64,000 bases of DNA from Balanoglossus misakiensis (Eukaryota > Hemichordata): assembly GCA_040954595.2 (NCBI GenBank), contig CM082580.2, forward strand, positions 7,130,001 to 7,194,000. Reading direction: 5' to 3'. The position numbers and the translations under genes were made by a program. The notes under the pieces were generated by a model that worked only from the letters and a program-made list of their open reading frames with translations, was not told where the DNA came from and searched no databases. The stretch's first letter is position 1. Every line of letters begins with the position of its first letter. Positions 1-14,400 of the stretch are shown piece by piece.

Positions 1-132
1 TTTGAGAGATATATCGAATATGGAGATGACAGTAGACCATTGAATTTAGAGACAGTTGTGATGGAACCAGCCATACCCACTGCAGCTGCACTTTGATATG
101 TACTCTTACTCTTTCTGTTCTTGCGTGGCTAG

Positions 133-1513
133 GATGGGAAGGTGGCGAAGAGTGGCTGAGACGACAGTTCAAGGTGTACCTGCAGTCACTGCTGGCTACG
201 GTGGAGTTCTGTGGTGAGTCAGAAATAAACAGGTTTGCCCTTGACAGCAACACTGACTTCAACTGCAGGTTCAATCATTCTTAATGTGGGACGTTTGTTC
301 TTAATTATAACATGTGAATTTATGTCTTATTTCATCTGATTTTTTTTTGTACAGATGATGAGGATGACCTGCATGATTTCAACAATCATTTTGTCCGAGC
401 CTGGAAAACCACACACAACTACAGGGTGTGGAAAAGTATTGAGCATGTCGGTATCACAGAACAGTTTAAAAAGTAAGTTCTAATACTGTGACATGTTTGG
501 AAGAATTGTGTTCTGATTGAAACAGTAAGGAGAAGGAATGATGTACACGTACAGATGTGTTTATATTCTCAAAATTAACAAACCAATGTACCCCTCACTA
601 CATTCTGTGTTACTTGGTGTGCGCCCTCTTGAAACAAGTCTGATAAAAACCTTCCAATTTATGCTGTGATGTACGCCCTCTTGAGACAAGACAAATGTTA
701 CAAAGGATGGTTTGCTCGTGGAGTTAAAATGCAAAAACAGCTTTTTCTTGGTTTAACTAGTCATTTTGACGATAATCAGTTTGTTGTCAGTTACACAGTA
801 ATCACACTAACATAGCATGATTTTCTCAACATTATTTCTGACAGAAAAAAATACTCACTTGTTTCAATGTTTGCATTCACTTTCAGACATCCATGTGAAG
901 GAAACCTGAGCGTTTCTGACATGAGACTCAGGCTACGAAGGTGAGAGTTTTGCATCTGTGTGCCTAAAATAATTAAAATCAATGTTCATTGTGTGAATTA
1001 ATACCAGTGAAAGTACTTCCATGTATTAGTAGTACCAAGGTTTTGCATTTCTATTGTCGTGCATTGTTTTGCTGGGAAAAGTTTAGTGACTCTTTTTACG
1101 CTATTGTCTTTTAAGTTGTCCAGTTGGAAGTATTGTTTGTCCATTAGTTGAACAATGAAAATAATGCTAAGACAGGAAATGTTTTTTGTCCATGCAGCAG
1201 GTTGCCCTCAACAAAAGAACCATGCATAAACATAGTCATTTCAAAAGTTGGTGCCCATGCCATTAAGAATGGGCTTGGGGTCTTTTCCAAGTGTGGTTCT
1301 GTCCGATCTCACCAAGTCTTTTGTGTTTTCAGCACTGACCAGGGTAGGAAGCTCACCAACGCCATGTCGAAGACGGGCTCGGCAGTGGTGCAGACAGGGC
1401 GCATCTTTGGCGGGGCGCTGACCACGGCCAAATCGGCCGTTTCGTCCACTGTCACCGCGTGGTTCTCAGGGCTGATGGACGATGATGACACAGACAGCGA
1501 AGTGGACGATTGA
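133..1513 (+). CDS. AVL9: AVL9 homolog, C-terminal four exons (5' part outside window)
   Basis: Coding exons 133-213, 355-472, 887-940 and 1333-1513 join in phase with GT-AG introns and end at TGA 1511-1513. The joined product has GWEGGEEWLRRQF, then VRAWKTTHNYRVWKS, then SVSDMRLRLR, then VVQTGRIFGGAL. These match in order the C-terminal end of AVL9, a DENN-related protein of late secretory traffic and cell migration (known of the family). The tail ends in an acidic run, DDDDTDSEVDD. The N-terminal DENN-like portion must lie upstream of base 1. The stretch before 133 ends in a plausible acceptor (gcgtggctag) and is probably intron. The neighbouring PHGDH gene is on the same strand 2.8 kb downstream. 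I am sure of the family; splice sites were read by eye. Confidence 0.93.
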
Positions 1514-4348
1514 AGACGAATCGCTGAGAGTGAGATCAGGAGGGCAAGGTGTTTGGCTGGAGACGAGAATAGATGCACTGATAGTCCAGATTTACCATGT
1601 TTGACAAATTTAGCGGTAAAAACTAGCTGTGTCTCAGATGGTAATCGTACACGTCAACTAGAACTAGGTGTAGTTTAAAACTCAATGTTCGTTATGAAAG
1701 TCCAGAAAACCCACCGAGACCAGTCGTCTCTGTGGAAACAAGTAGGGCCTACCCATACTTAAGCAGGAAATTTGAGCGTGGCATACTTTGCGATTGATGT
1801 ATACAGTTTGCAATTGATGTACATGTATGTGTATACAATTGTTGACTGTAAATTTATTAACTCAGATCAACAGTCATTATTTACATAACTCACTAACCAT
1901 ATCCAGCACTGTGGACTTACTTCGCAATTGTGTCTTTCATCTATAATAACTGGCTGTATATGGAAGAGTGTAGCTAGTTGTCCTGTAATCTGCCTGGTCA
2001 TTGCACTTTTCAAGGCCATCTTCAGAAAGATTAGGGTCATGTTGCTGTATCTGTTGAAGAAAACGGGCACTGGCACACCAGATGCGTGGTGGATGACATC
2101 TCATGGTGTTTGCTTGATAAACTCGTACATGCTCACATTATAGGTGGTTGGCGTCCGAGAAAAGGGGCCAACCCCCCCCCCCCCTTAAATAGTACATTAT
2201 AGTGTACAACACAGGCAGAGAAAGTGAGTGTCATGGGATTGTGCTAGGCCAATCGGTGATCATCGTGCAATTACGTGCAGAACTAGTGGTGGTCGTGTGA
2301 AGCAGATGCACAGATGGTTGAAAAAGGCTGTGAGCTGTGCACAATCATGGGGGCCGATGGGGGTAGAGGATGAGGGTAGTGGAATTGATCTGATGGTGGG
2401 AGACAAATCGCCAATTCAGAAAATGCCAAGTTGACAACAAAGATGGAAGGTTATGTGATATTTCTAAAAAGCGCACCGTTTTTTTCCTCCAAAGATAGGT
2501 TTTATTTAGAACTTAATTTCTCTCTTTTTTTAAAGTTGAGTGAACGCGAAACAGTCGAGAGTAGCATATCAGGGGACAACCTAGAATTTTTTTTTTTTGT
2601 AAATAAGGTTATCTGGAATGTATGCAATTGCAGTTTGGTGGAAATTATACCCAGCTGTCATCCTCAGCAGTTTATACATCTGTTTCTATAGTTTGTTCTC
2701 ACAATGTTAAGAGGCATTGTCACAATATCTGTGCTTGATGCACAAAATTCTTGTACAGTCTTGTCCATACACCAACAGAAAATATTTTCACGCATATAGA
2801 AAGCTAAAGGAAATAGTGATTTACGCTAGAAATAGCTTTGTGTAAAAAAATGTACAACAATATAGTCGTCTTGATGTGTCAGCCATCAAGCACACCGTTT
2901 CCATCTTTACCAATCTTTAATCATGATCATACACGATATATGCAATGTTTATTTCTCATGCAAATTAGATATATTTAAATACCATAGTATCAGCCAATGA
3001 GGTTTAACTCTGAGAGCATGTGCAGTGAAGTGTGTGGCTCCCAAAATCTGAGACTGTGCTGCTGCTGTAAAGATTGTGAAGCATCTGACAGAGGACAAAG
3101 CACCAATATGAAATAACACAAATAGCCTGCCATCTTTTCATTTGAGAACTCTGAACCACTACTTACGATATCTGATGTTATGAATCATACACACATGTCA
3201 CTCTGATGCTGCGTAAGTTCTGTAAATATTCGAGAGGAAGACATAGACAATTTTGGTTTAACATTAATTAATTGTCAAATACAAATGTAAAATTGGTGTA
3301 AAGTATGAACATATGTATAATGTGGAATGAGAACATTTTAGTATAATAGAATAAAAGACTTTGTTGAAACGTTGAATATGACTTGTGTACTGGCGCATTG
3401 TCAACTTGTGGCCCCAAAGGTCACTATCTCATCATGAATATATATTCAACTCAATGTGACCTTGTAAATAGTGTGAAACAAGGTCAAATTGACAGCATTT
3501 TCAGAGAAGTTTGAATCATAATGGCCCACCTACATTTAATTTCTAAAGATCCCATGCTCTGCTGTAGCACTCTTTTCAATTGTGCATCATTGAAAGAACA
3601 GATCAACTCAATGATCATACAAGTGTGTACCGCTTTGGTTTATACCACTTGAAACTTTTCCCAGATGAGACGTGAATGGCCCCGCCTAGCTCGAAGAATT
3701 GTGGCCTGTTTAGATATGCTAATCAGTTTTCATAAAAAAATTTGGTATGAACATATGTCATGAAATTTGGTCAGTAAATACCATAGTACCTCCATGGTAA
3801 TACAGAGCTCTGACATGTGGGAGTGCAACTTTGCCAGCTAGTTAGCATGTATAATGGTGGTGAAGGTAGTCTCTTTATTGTAGTCTGGGCACGGTCAATG
3901 ATTGACCATGGTCCAGCCTCCAGGGTCACCTTGCGGCCACTGTACAAAATGTACATATGGCATGTGGAGGGAATGTGTGTGTCACTGTGTCCAATATACC
4001 AGTGTAAAGAAATACTAGTGTCATCGTATACAGTGAGTATTAGAACATTGGAATACATGGCTATGCCACCTTTTTGAGGACAATGCGTGATTCTTGTCGA
4101 AATAAATTTACAAGTTCCTTGAGACCATGGAGCTACCACATGCCACAGACCACTGTATGACCCCATTTGACCTGTAGTGCTGATTCACTATGACCGTCTC
4201 ACATATGCAAATACAGAACCACGTGGTGTCGCGCTAATGTGGAACTTTCCCATCACAACGTTCGTGAATGTATGGGTTTATTCCGACAGTGCGACCGACT
4301 GCTCGTTCATTTGTCGGAAAATTCCGAGCAGTACACATCGCAGCAACC
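1514..4348. other. AVL9 3' UTR and AVL9-PHGDH intergenic region
   Basis: No recognisable coding exon. A possible polyadenylation signal AATAAA lies at 3350-3355, which would give a long AVL9 3' UTR. There is a pure C run near 2170-2184. The last ~150 bases before 4349 are relatively rich in CG dinucleotides (for example around 4229-4345) and probably hold the PHGDH promoter and 5' UTR, but I see no TATA box. Confidence 0.5.
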
Positions 4349-7300
4349 ATGGCTTTCCAACTGAAACGCGTCCTTATCAGCGATTCCCTTGACTCCTGTT
4401 GTGCCAAAATATTGGAAGAAAATGGCATCGCCGTCGATACTAAGACGAAATTGACAAAGGAGCAGCTCGTGGCTGAAATCCCGGTGAGTTGTATATTTCT
4501 ATATAGTGGCCGCACAAGCAGACATGGCCACACGCCACACGTGTGCGAGCTTTTTTACCTGTCAGACGCTAGACGCGTAGACGCACATTCGCACATTGCG
4601 TGTTTATAACATTTCCCCGCTAATCCGATGAACGGTTTCGCAAATAATCTAAACATTTTCATAGAGCTAAGACAGCACTAATGTAGTTGTCTGGATTTTC
4701 AAATGTCATTGCATGATGCAATATTGCTTTCGTGATTCCCTACCCGGTGTACTGCAGTGCAGGACACCGGCATATGAACACAGTTACGTGATGGAGCGCG
4801 GTCATCGTTAGCATCTGCATGCAAATACGGTGAAATTTTCTATATGGGTGCCGTATTTATGATCGCCCTTGAACATGTCACAGCGCCTTCGTCGTACAGT
4901 TGCAGTAAATGTTTGGGTTCACCAAGCAGACGACCTCTTTTTGTTTGACCATATGCACGCACGCCGGTTGTGTGTATGTGTGACCTTTGAACCGTGGAAC
5001 TGGAAGTTGCATGTCCGTATTTCATGTATTTGTCATGCCAGCCAGATGATTTGAACCACCCGCCTAACCGGTAGTAGTACAAGTAGTATAAACAAAGCCT
5101 TTTCACTGACAATGACAATCGTTACTGGTCTATAAATATAATGTGATCTATATAATATCTAATCAGATATATATAATATATTCCTCATGCACTTATCAGC
5201 AGTCAGTCTTCTGTTGTTGATTTTTGATATTTACATATTGATTGATAATAAAACATAGTTCAAAATATCCAACATAGGTGAAATGTTTTGTGATAAATTT
5301 GACTTGCTTTAGATCAGTATTTGACTGAATGCAAATTTACAGTTGAAATTTTGATAGTTCAGACATTGAGCAGCTAATGAAACCTCAAAACTGCAAAGAT
5401 TTGAAATGAAGAATAAACATGTATAAAGTAACTGTAACCATATCCATGGTTCACTTGCTTTTTCGATTTCACAAGGATTTTCCTCGGCAAGATGGATTTA
5501 AATTAATAGGTCACAGAGGACCGTAAAGGAAGTGAAGTCTCGGTAGAGGATTTTGAGATTATCACTAGTAGGTGTTTATTGAAAATGTGAATTTCTACAG
5601 ACACGGTTACAATGTATTTGTAGTACTGTTTGGTCGGTGTATATTTTTTATATTTTTAGTACATTGTAGAATGAAACAATCAGCCACAGACAGAAAGGTT
5701 CCACTTTACCAAAGAACTGTTTTATTCTTCAAATATTTCTGTTCGTTGACAGAACTATGATGGCATCGTCGTTAGGTCTGCGACCAAAGTGACCGCGGAA
5801 GTGATTGAAGCCGGCAAAAACCTGAAGATCATCGGCAGAGCTGGAACTGGTGTCGACAATATTGATCTCAATGCCGCCTCAAAGAGGGGCATCATTGTGA
5901 TGAAGTGAGTACTGGTTACTATGGTAACACTTGAGTTGGCATCATAGCAACGAAGTGTTTTAATCTTAAAATATGTCATGATACATCACAGAGTTCCTAA
6001 TTGAGGTTATTGGAAAATGGCACAATGTGACCCTTGTACTGTTCCCATCCTTGCAGATTTTTTTTATAGAAAAACCCAGTAAAATATTAACCTCTCAGCC
6101 AACATAAAAATAGGCAAGTTTACGTAATAGGGTTTTAGAATTGGTTGGGTGTTAAAATTTGTAATATATAGATTCTAAAAAAATTACAGTCTAAAAATAG
6201 AGTGATAGTTCATATTCTTGTATTTTTTACTTAGTCATTATTGTCAACCATTTTTTAATCAAATTGGCTACATTCTTATAATTTACATGTGAATGAACCT
6301 GTATATGTAACTTTCACAATGGGATAAATGTTTTTATGTATAATCTCAGGCTGGCTTTTCATTTATACCAAAAAGGGAAATTTCCTTTGGACTAATTTGT
6401 ATGGGTTGTTTTATTATTACTTTACACCAATTGCAAGCCCAGGAAATGGGTAAATGAGTGTTATTGTTGAGGGAAAACGCGTTGAAGCAAATTGCTTTTT
6501 GGCCAATTGATCAGAAACCACAAATACTGAAGCACAAATAATGCGTACCCACAAAATACTTTTGCTACTTTCATATTCATCACATCTTTTCTGGAAAGCT
6601 AAATCTAATACAGGTCTGAGATAATTTAAGGTGTTGACATTAATTCAGGTCCCACTGACTTCAATTATGTCCGCACCACGTCAACCGCAGCTTGTAGTGA
6701 AAATTCAATTTCCAACTCAATTATTTTCTGAGAGATTTCTATTTCAACATGATGGTACAGAGATAAAGAAATAGCTTAGTTTTCTCCTACTGGGTGAATT
6801 GTGTATTCAGCCGAAGTGCAAATGTTCTTAGAGTTGCTAGTAATTTGGATTGGCCTTTTTTAATTTGCCTTAGCTATGAGCGAAGATCAGAATATTTATT
6901 GAAAACTGAAGGAATAAGAAATGTTATAAAACAAAGTGTGTTTTGTTGCTTTCAACAACTATTATTTATTGATATAATGTGCATTTTATTTCGTTAACAG
7001 CACACCAGCTGGCAATACACTGAGTGCTGCAGAACACACCTGTGCCATGATTTGTTCCATGTCCAGGTAAGAAAAAAAATGAAAAAAATGCAGTAAATAG
7101 CTCCATGCTGATTTATTAATATTAAGTTGTATTGTCCCGGAAGCCTTGTAGTACTGGAGCAAAAGTAGTATACATCATCAGTATTCACCTATGCTCAACA
7201 AATAGCAAAATCTCAACTCGCCATGTCAAGTCCTCAACCCACATTCCTGAAATCTGAATATTCCTTGTAAACCCTCAGGAATATTCCCCAAGCGCACATG

Positions 7301-10300
7301 TCGATGAAGTCTGGAAAATGGGACAGAAAGACGTATATGGGATCGGAATTGTACGGCAAAACACTGGCTATCGTCGGACTTGGAAGGATCGGCAGGGAAG
7401 TGGCCCTCAGGATGCAGTCTTTTGGAATGACGGTAAGGGAATTTCATCCGAACAGTTTGCCATGTTTCTTACGTCTGAATGTTTGGTTTCAACACAATTA
7501 ACACTTTACACATATTGCCCTCTTGACATCTGCAGACACATTTCCAATTGTCATTAATTAAAGAAACATCAGTTTAACAATACTGTACATCATGTGAATC
7601 TTAGAATTATGCTCAGTAATAAAATTTGCCTTTGTACATTGAAAACTATATTGTTTTATGTATATATGAAATAATTGAATATTGCTTCACAAAAGTGGCT
7701 TTCTTCGGAGAGAAATAAATTACCTGCTGCATCGTGTACGTACATACTAGTCGTGGAATAAGTTTTAAGTACTGGAAGCACATTTTGTATTTTTTTCCCT
7801 CAGACAATAGGGTTTGATCCCCTTGTACCGGCTGAAGTATCGGCATCTTTTAACACAGAGTGGCTCGAACTGAAGGATATATGGCCCAGGGCAGATTACA
7901 TCACACTACACACGCCACTCATTCCACAAACTAAAGGTAAGTTATGCGTTATTAGAGTCGCATTTCGAAAATAGTTAGTAAATCCTGCCCCATATGTTGT
8001 AACCACCATATATTAATCTCTAACCCTTTCACGCTCTTAAGAGGTCCAACCTTACCATAGAAAACAATGGGTTTGGACTGAGCCATGGTGGTGAAAGGGC
8101 TTAACTGGGAAGCAGTCACTATCTCATCTAAAGAAATTTATTAAATGGCCACTGTTTGCTGCATTCAGAGAGTATCAGTCGTACTGAGCATTGCCGCCCA
8201 TTTCTTTTGCAGGTCTTCTTAATGACGACACTTTCAACCAATGCAAGAAGGGTGTGCGAGTTCTCAACATCGCCCGTGGTGGCATTATTGATGAAGAGGC
8301 CCTTGTACGAGCTCTGAATTCAGGACAGTGTGCTGGTGCAGCGTTGGATGTGTTTGTAGAGGTAGGTTACGCTTTGAACAATTCAGGATCTTATTTATAG
8401 AACATTTCTGAAATTGTCACCAAGGCTCCTTTTCATCTTGCCGAGAAAATTCAGTGTACCTGTAGTATTTATTGATAGCGGTGTTGTACCCACACAGAAA
8501 TTGAAACGTGGAAGTCATTCTGTAATGAGCTGTGAATCGAAATGTAATAGAATTACCAGCTCATTTGTTTATAGATTGCATTCAGCTTTGATTTGCATCA
8601 AGACCAGCTGGTCCACATCGGCATCCCATCACAGGAAAAGTGACTTAAAAAAAATTATTCAATCAGAAAGAATGCGGAGTTAGTTTTCAAAAAATAAACC
8701 ACGCATATGTCGTCTGCAAATTGGATGGTTGGTGTAGTTCATGACCAAAAAACAGTTGCCTGCATTTTGTATGATGAAAATTAGACACTTCCATGATTTG
8801 CAAAGTAAAATAGACATATTAGCAGTTTTTTGCGTTTTACGTGGGCATCTTTGTGCATGAAATTGTAATTCTACTGGGATGCTGCTTTGTGAAACCGTGA
8901 CGATCTATCTCATTCACAGCCCATTAAACACTTCATGTTATTTCTAATGCGCCTATAAAATAACGCATCCCTCCACACTAAATGGCATATACATTACAAG
9001 CAGTTCCATTCGTTGCATTTCAATGCCAGTGATGTTGTATCCACTGTATTTCATGAATGGGGTAATATAACTGTTACAATGAATCAATATTTTGCCAGAG
9101 TTATATTAGGTAGGATTTATATTGGTTTTTATTTTCAACAATTGACTCTGTGTGTTTCATCATCTTTGAGAATGCAAAATTAATTTGTATTTTTCATTTT
9201 ACATGTATACAGTTCCAAATTTTAGCAGCTAAGTGCATTGAAAGATAATTTGAGAGGCATTGACAAATTTAAACAAAAATATTTTCTTGAAATCGAAACC
9301 AGTGGCCTCAGACATATATTACATGTACATGTACATAATTTTTCTAAAGATTTCCCTTTTGACTTAAATTCGGTATTGCATATTTCATTCCTTTACAGGA
9401 ACCGCCCACAAACAGAGACCTTGTTGATCACCCGCACCTGGTTGCCACGCCGCATTTGGGGGCCAGCACCACAGAAGCGCAGAAACGAGTCGCCGAAGAA
9501 ATCGCCGAACAGTTCGTTGATTTGGTAAACGGCAAGAGGCTGGAAGGAGGCGTAAGTCATCAATCATTGCTCTGATACATGCTTGTTAACCCTTTTCACC
9601 CCCGTTTCCATGTATAGAGGTCCATCTTTGCCATAGAAATCAATGGGTTTGGACCAAACCATTGCTGCGAAAGGGTTTAAAAAAAGATAACGAAGAGAGA
9701 TACAGTGCTGATTGTATACGGAGTGTTTAATTAGAACGCGGTCATTACCAGTTATCGATTTTACAAAAGTTAGTTAAAACGCTACACTCTACTACATAGT
9801 ACATATAGACTGGACTGTTCAGGGTAACGTGTGACTTGTCTGATTTGCTTATGTGTAGGTGAATGCCATGGCATTGAGCAACGCTCTTCTGCCGGACACA
9901 CGCCCTGTGGTGTCACTAGGACAGGGGCTGGGAGCCGTGGCTGCTGCCCTCGCTGGCGAAGTCGGTGCCAAAACAAAAGTACAGATTAATACCTATGGTG
10001 AGTTCCCAAATACAAAAATTTATTGATTCACATAAAATATTAATGTTGTACAAAATAAAGGTAAAGGGATAAAGAATGTGTCAGTAAAGATTGAATGATT
10101 TCAATTCTGCTACTGTAACCTTTCAGCACAGAACGACTCTTATGCCACTGGTTGGTTCCAGGTGACTTGGCACCAGTAATGAGATTTTTCCCATGAAATC
10201 TTTTACCGTGCCGTAATGCATGGATTTTATCTCTTCCGGAAGTGAATCGGAATGAGATGGATGTCGTTTTAATGCCAGTTTTCACAACTTTGAAGATGAC

Positions 10301-11386
10301 AATCTCTCTTTAATGATCCACCTCAAAATAAACTGCTCATACTCCCTGTAAATTGACTTCATTGGAGAGCTGTGTTCAGCATCTTGAAGAATCTCCTTTC
10401 TTCATGGTCGTTATGGCTACTGCCTCACTTCACCTTTTACTTATGTTTTATGCAAAGTTTAAAAATTTTAATGGTATTTCACCAATGAAATGACCATATA
10501 AAACTGATTGTCGACCACGCAAAGATGTATGATATTAAAAACCAGAGTTTGAACTTGACATTGAAAACTGACCTTCTATGCTTGGCAGGATCCGCTCTGC
10601 AGTCGGCAGGGTCGTATCTCCCGGCAGCAGTCGCTGTGGGTTTGCTGAAGGCCCAGGTTGCCAACTCCCTCAACTTGGTCAGCGCTCCGTTCTATGCTAA
10701 ACAGCTTGGCGTTAAGGTGAGATATGCTCTGTTTAGTTCAAGTTGAATGTGTCAACTGTACATAGTGTCCACTATTGTGATGTGGTCAATTTGTGTGAAA
10801 GGGGGGGGGGGGATGTTGGGAATAATGTTTAATAGAGTATATCTTGTCATACATGGATTGATACAGTGACTAAATGAAATGTAAAGACTTGACCAGATCG
10901 CCGTTTCATTATCAACAGATCGCAACCGAGCACTCCAATGAAGTACCTGCCAACTGCAAAACCTCAGTCACCATAACCCTTGACAACGGTGACGGTGGCC
11001 TGCACAAGCTTGGTGGTGCAGTACAGGGCAACAGTGCGTTACTGGTCGATGTCAGTGGTGTGGCGTTCACTGCAGGCATCGTGTTGTCAGGGAACGTCTT
11101 GTTGTACAAAGGTGGACAGAAGTCTCTGGCCGCCATCACTGGTAGGTTTTTTAACCAGTTATATTGTAGAACGTTGCCCTGCAATGTGTTTGTCTGATCG
11201 CGTCCCTACGATTGATTGATTGTTTATTTTCCCATTTCAGGCGCAGTAGCTGGAAGTACACAGGTCCTTTCCTTTGCGACGACCGACAACTGTGAAGGCT
11301 GGAGTGCCATGCATCTGGCACAGCCGCTCGCCTCTCTGGATGCGGTCAAAGGTCACGTCAACTGGCTCCGTCAGATCAGCCTGTAA
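4349..11386 (+). CDS. PHGDH: D-3-phosphoglycerate dehydrogenase
   Basis: Eleven coding exons: 4349-4483, 5753-5904, 7001-7066, 7279-7432, 7804-7936, 8213-8361, 9399-9551, 9859-9997, 10589-10716, 10919-11141, 11241-11386 (stop TAA 11384-11386). They total 1578 bp, 525 aa, against 533 in human. The enzyme oxidises 3-phosphoglycerate to 3-phosphohydroxypyruvate with NAD+, the first step of serine synthesis in the cytosol. The start [15 protein letters not shown] matches the family start exactly. The Rossmann motif GLGRIG is at about 151-156. Catalytic residues in register with human are Arg235 (NIARGG), Glu264 (VEEPP) and His282 (PHLGAST). The C-terminal regulatory region is present but more divergent. 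Two MITE copies sit in introns beside exons 6 and 7. All phases join without frameshift, so the gene looks intact. Confidence 0.97.
8020..8104 (+). mobile_element. TTAA-type MITE, copy 1 (degenerate)
   Basis: About 85 bp in PHGDH intron 5. It starts TAACCCTTTCAC and ends GGTGAAAGGGCTTAA, with the shared internal segments gaggtccaaccttaccata and aatgggtttggact. It is in the reverse relative orientation to copies 4 and 5. Confidence 0.75.
9586..9680 (+). mobile_element. TTAA-type MITE, copy 2
   Basis: Begins TTAACCCTTTTCACC and ends GCGAAAGGGTTTAA, with internal agaggtcca and aatgggtttggacc shared with copies 1 and 7. It starts 35 bp after the donor of PHGDH exon 7 (9551). Confidence 0.8.
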
Positions 11387-11464
11387 AATCCACCTCCGCC
11401 ATCTTTGTGTTTTTGCCCGTACGCTCCAAACAGACGGAAGGCAGAAGCGTCTTGCAAGCTGAAA

Positions 11465-11470
11465 AATAAA
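11465..11470 (+). other. candidate polyadenylation signal of PHGDH
   Basis: AATAAA 79 nt after the PHGDH stop codon. It is the first canonical hexamer downstream of the gene; later AATAAA copies could also be used. Confidence 0.5.
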
Positions 11471-14400
11471 AATCCCCCCGCAATTTTAAACAATTTCTTG
11501 CAAGGATGAACATTTCTTGTAAATTGAAATTTTGAATCCTTCATCTAGCTTACGACTGTATAATTCTGATTTTGTAAAAATAGAATTGTGTTCATAAAAA
11601 AATCCCTAAATCCTACTGGCAATTTTTTTTCTTGTAGAACTAATCATCCCATGGTAGCTTGCTTGTCATTACAGACTTATATATGTCAGCAAGGCTGAGT
11701 AAATTGAATTGCTGAATGTATAGTTGTGAACCGTAAAAAGAATTTTGCCGAACTTTGCTATTTTTCCGTGTACATGAGCAATAAGTAACCCAATGTGGGT
11801 GTTATTTTCTCTCGCTGTATTTAGGAAACTGTTGAATCATGACTTGTTTGTAAACAATCACTAGGTTTCCATGACAAGTTTTTAAGGCGAATTTTGTCAT
11901 TTTGTAGTCTTTGAAAGTGTTTAAATTCCAGTGCGTGTATGTTTGTTCCTCGTTGTATATTGGCATGCGCAGGCGCTAAAACATGCAAGTAAATCAGCGA
12001 ACATGTATATTATTTGTTCTGCAATGAATGTACATGTACTTGCAGTGGTCAGAAAGTGAGAAAAAAATGGAAGACCATTTTTGGCTGTTGATTATCTTTT
12101 GGGCAGAAAAAGTAATTTAACTAGTGGATCAAAAAAATTCCACTTGAATACCTTAAATATCACTCCCGGAAATTTACTGAAAATTTCATGCATAATTGTC
12201 GAATTCATTCCATTTCTTTGTCCGAGCTTTTATCATTTATCTTAAATTAATTTTGCATTATTTATGACTTATGAACTGAGTACTAATTTCATGACGTTTA
12301 TGTACCCCCCCCCCCCCCCTAAAACATGACCAGACATTAGCACGTGATATTTTTAGTCCTATCTACAACACATGAATAAATGTAACACAAAGACCTTTGT
12401 GCTTTTCAAACCAGGTTTATTGTGAAAATTGCTGTGAATTTAAACCTCTCCCTCACAATTGTAGGAAAAAATAAACAGTCCTCAACCTTAGTAAAAAATA
12501 TTCTCTAGTTTTTGAGTACCATGTACAGCCATGAACATCACACAAATATGGTCTATTTTACAGCAGTCTAGTCTTTAGCCATATTCTATATTCAATGGAC
12601 AACGCTGCTGACTTTTGACAAGATGAGCTCATAGGTTCTCATTACAAATCACTTTACTGACCTACAAGGTTTGGAAATACAAACTCAAGATGATATGTGA
12701 ATGAAAAGTCGACAGTAAAATAAGCAACTCTAAAAAGTATTGGCTGTTTCAATTCACCAGCTACTGGCATTTCTGTTATTCAAATAACGTCTTTTCAAGA
12801 TTGACCTTGGTTACCGTTAAGATTACAGTTGTTTAACTGTAAGTACACTGGCCATTTTATACAGAGAAAAAAAGGTGACAATACAATCAAAGAAATGTTT
12901 CGAGTTTTGTTTTTGTTGAACAACTTCGTCCTTTAGGACTTTCATTTTATCAAACTGTAATGTTGGTCGTCAGCATTGGACATGACTGTATTTACATAAC
13001 AAAAAAAAGATTCAGAATCCACTGGAGTTGGTTTGAGATGCATGTTTTGATCAGCCTCGCGTATAACTTGTCCATTGTATGAACATTGTATACTTAAAGC
13101 CCCAGTAGCTAGATGCCCTGTTTTTTCTTTGGTTTTGCACAAAATTGTCTTTCAGAACAATACCTCCAGATGTTTTTGAATTTAAAATCATCCAAAGAGT
13201 AAATCAAGGCACTTCTACTGAGGCTGTAAATGAAAACAAAATGGCTGATGTACAGGATTAAAATAAATGTAAGAATAAATGACAATGCAAAGTAATGTTT
13301 AACACCTAGGCCATCACAAGCCTCTCACAAAAAAGGGTACTTTGACACCATAGGCAGTCCATTTCACCAAGAAGAAAAACAGAACGGACAAAAAAGTCTT
13401 AGAGACTACATGCAAAGAAAATGCACAAAATATCTGAAGTATTAAAAAAACATGCATAGAGTTCAACTTGAATTTTTTTTACATGCATGTAGAGCCAGAA
13501 CGCTAGCCAAATATATAAGTTACAACCTATCTTTTTTAAATGATAAGGAAAATATAAAATACATAACACAAGAAAATATCAAAACCAGGAAGATATATAC
13601 CACGAAAAGGTTAAGTCAGAATGACCATTTTTTGACAAAAGTAAATCCCAGATAAATATTTCTTCATGTGAGAAAGATTTTAAACTTTTTTTAAAGACCA
13701 ATTGGAGGAAAATGTCCACAGGGGGTGTAAAGGTATCAAGATTCAAAGATTAATTTTGTTCTACTGACAGAAATCTGCAAAATGGCCAGTTGTTAAGAGC
13801 TCTGTTCTGCTTTGAATAAATAAATTGCCCAAAATTGATCGAAGCTGGGCTGAATTGTGTGTATTCATAAATATTAAAGAATACATTACTTTTAATCACA
13901 ATACATAATGATACATGTAGTTGGAATAATGTCGGTCAACTTTAACACTGGAAAAGTTTCGATGGCAATCCCAATGCGAGTACCGTTACCATGGTTACAG
14001 TGAACTTGGAATTCTCACGAAATACATAGCTCACAGATGCCCACATAATATTTAAATATACTGATTTTAAAAATATATTGCAATTTTTAATGTGATCGCA
14101 AATATTCCCATTTGGTTAAATCAAAGCTACATATCTGATTTTTTAATTGTGTTGACCTCTTCATATAATGGTATATTTTAAATGTGCTATTCTCAACTCT
14201 ACAAAGACCTATCTAGTATTACACATTTGTTACAAAAATTATCGAAATTAGTTTTGGACTCCTCAGTTTCAGATATGCATGATGTTGTGGTCAAGATAAA
14301 TGCCCTTTCCCCATAATGCACGTGTGATTTGCAAAGGTCAAGATCTATTGATCAAACATCATATAACTGTACAGAACATTTTTAGTAAGGCCTCACGCTG

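Noticed and set aside
3771-4166. 131-codon minus-strand open frame upstream of PHGDH
   Set aside because: Composition and sequence match no family I know, no splice-flanked neighbours are in phase, and it overlaps the presumed 5' flank of PHGDH.
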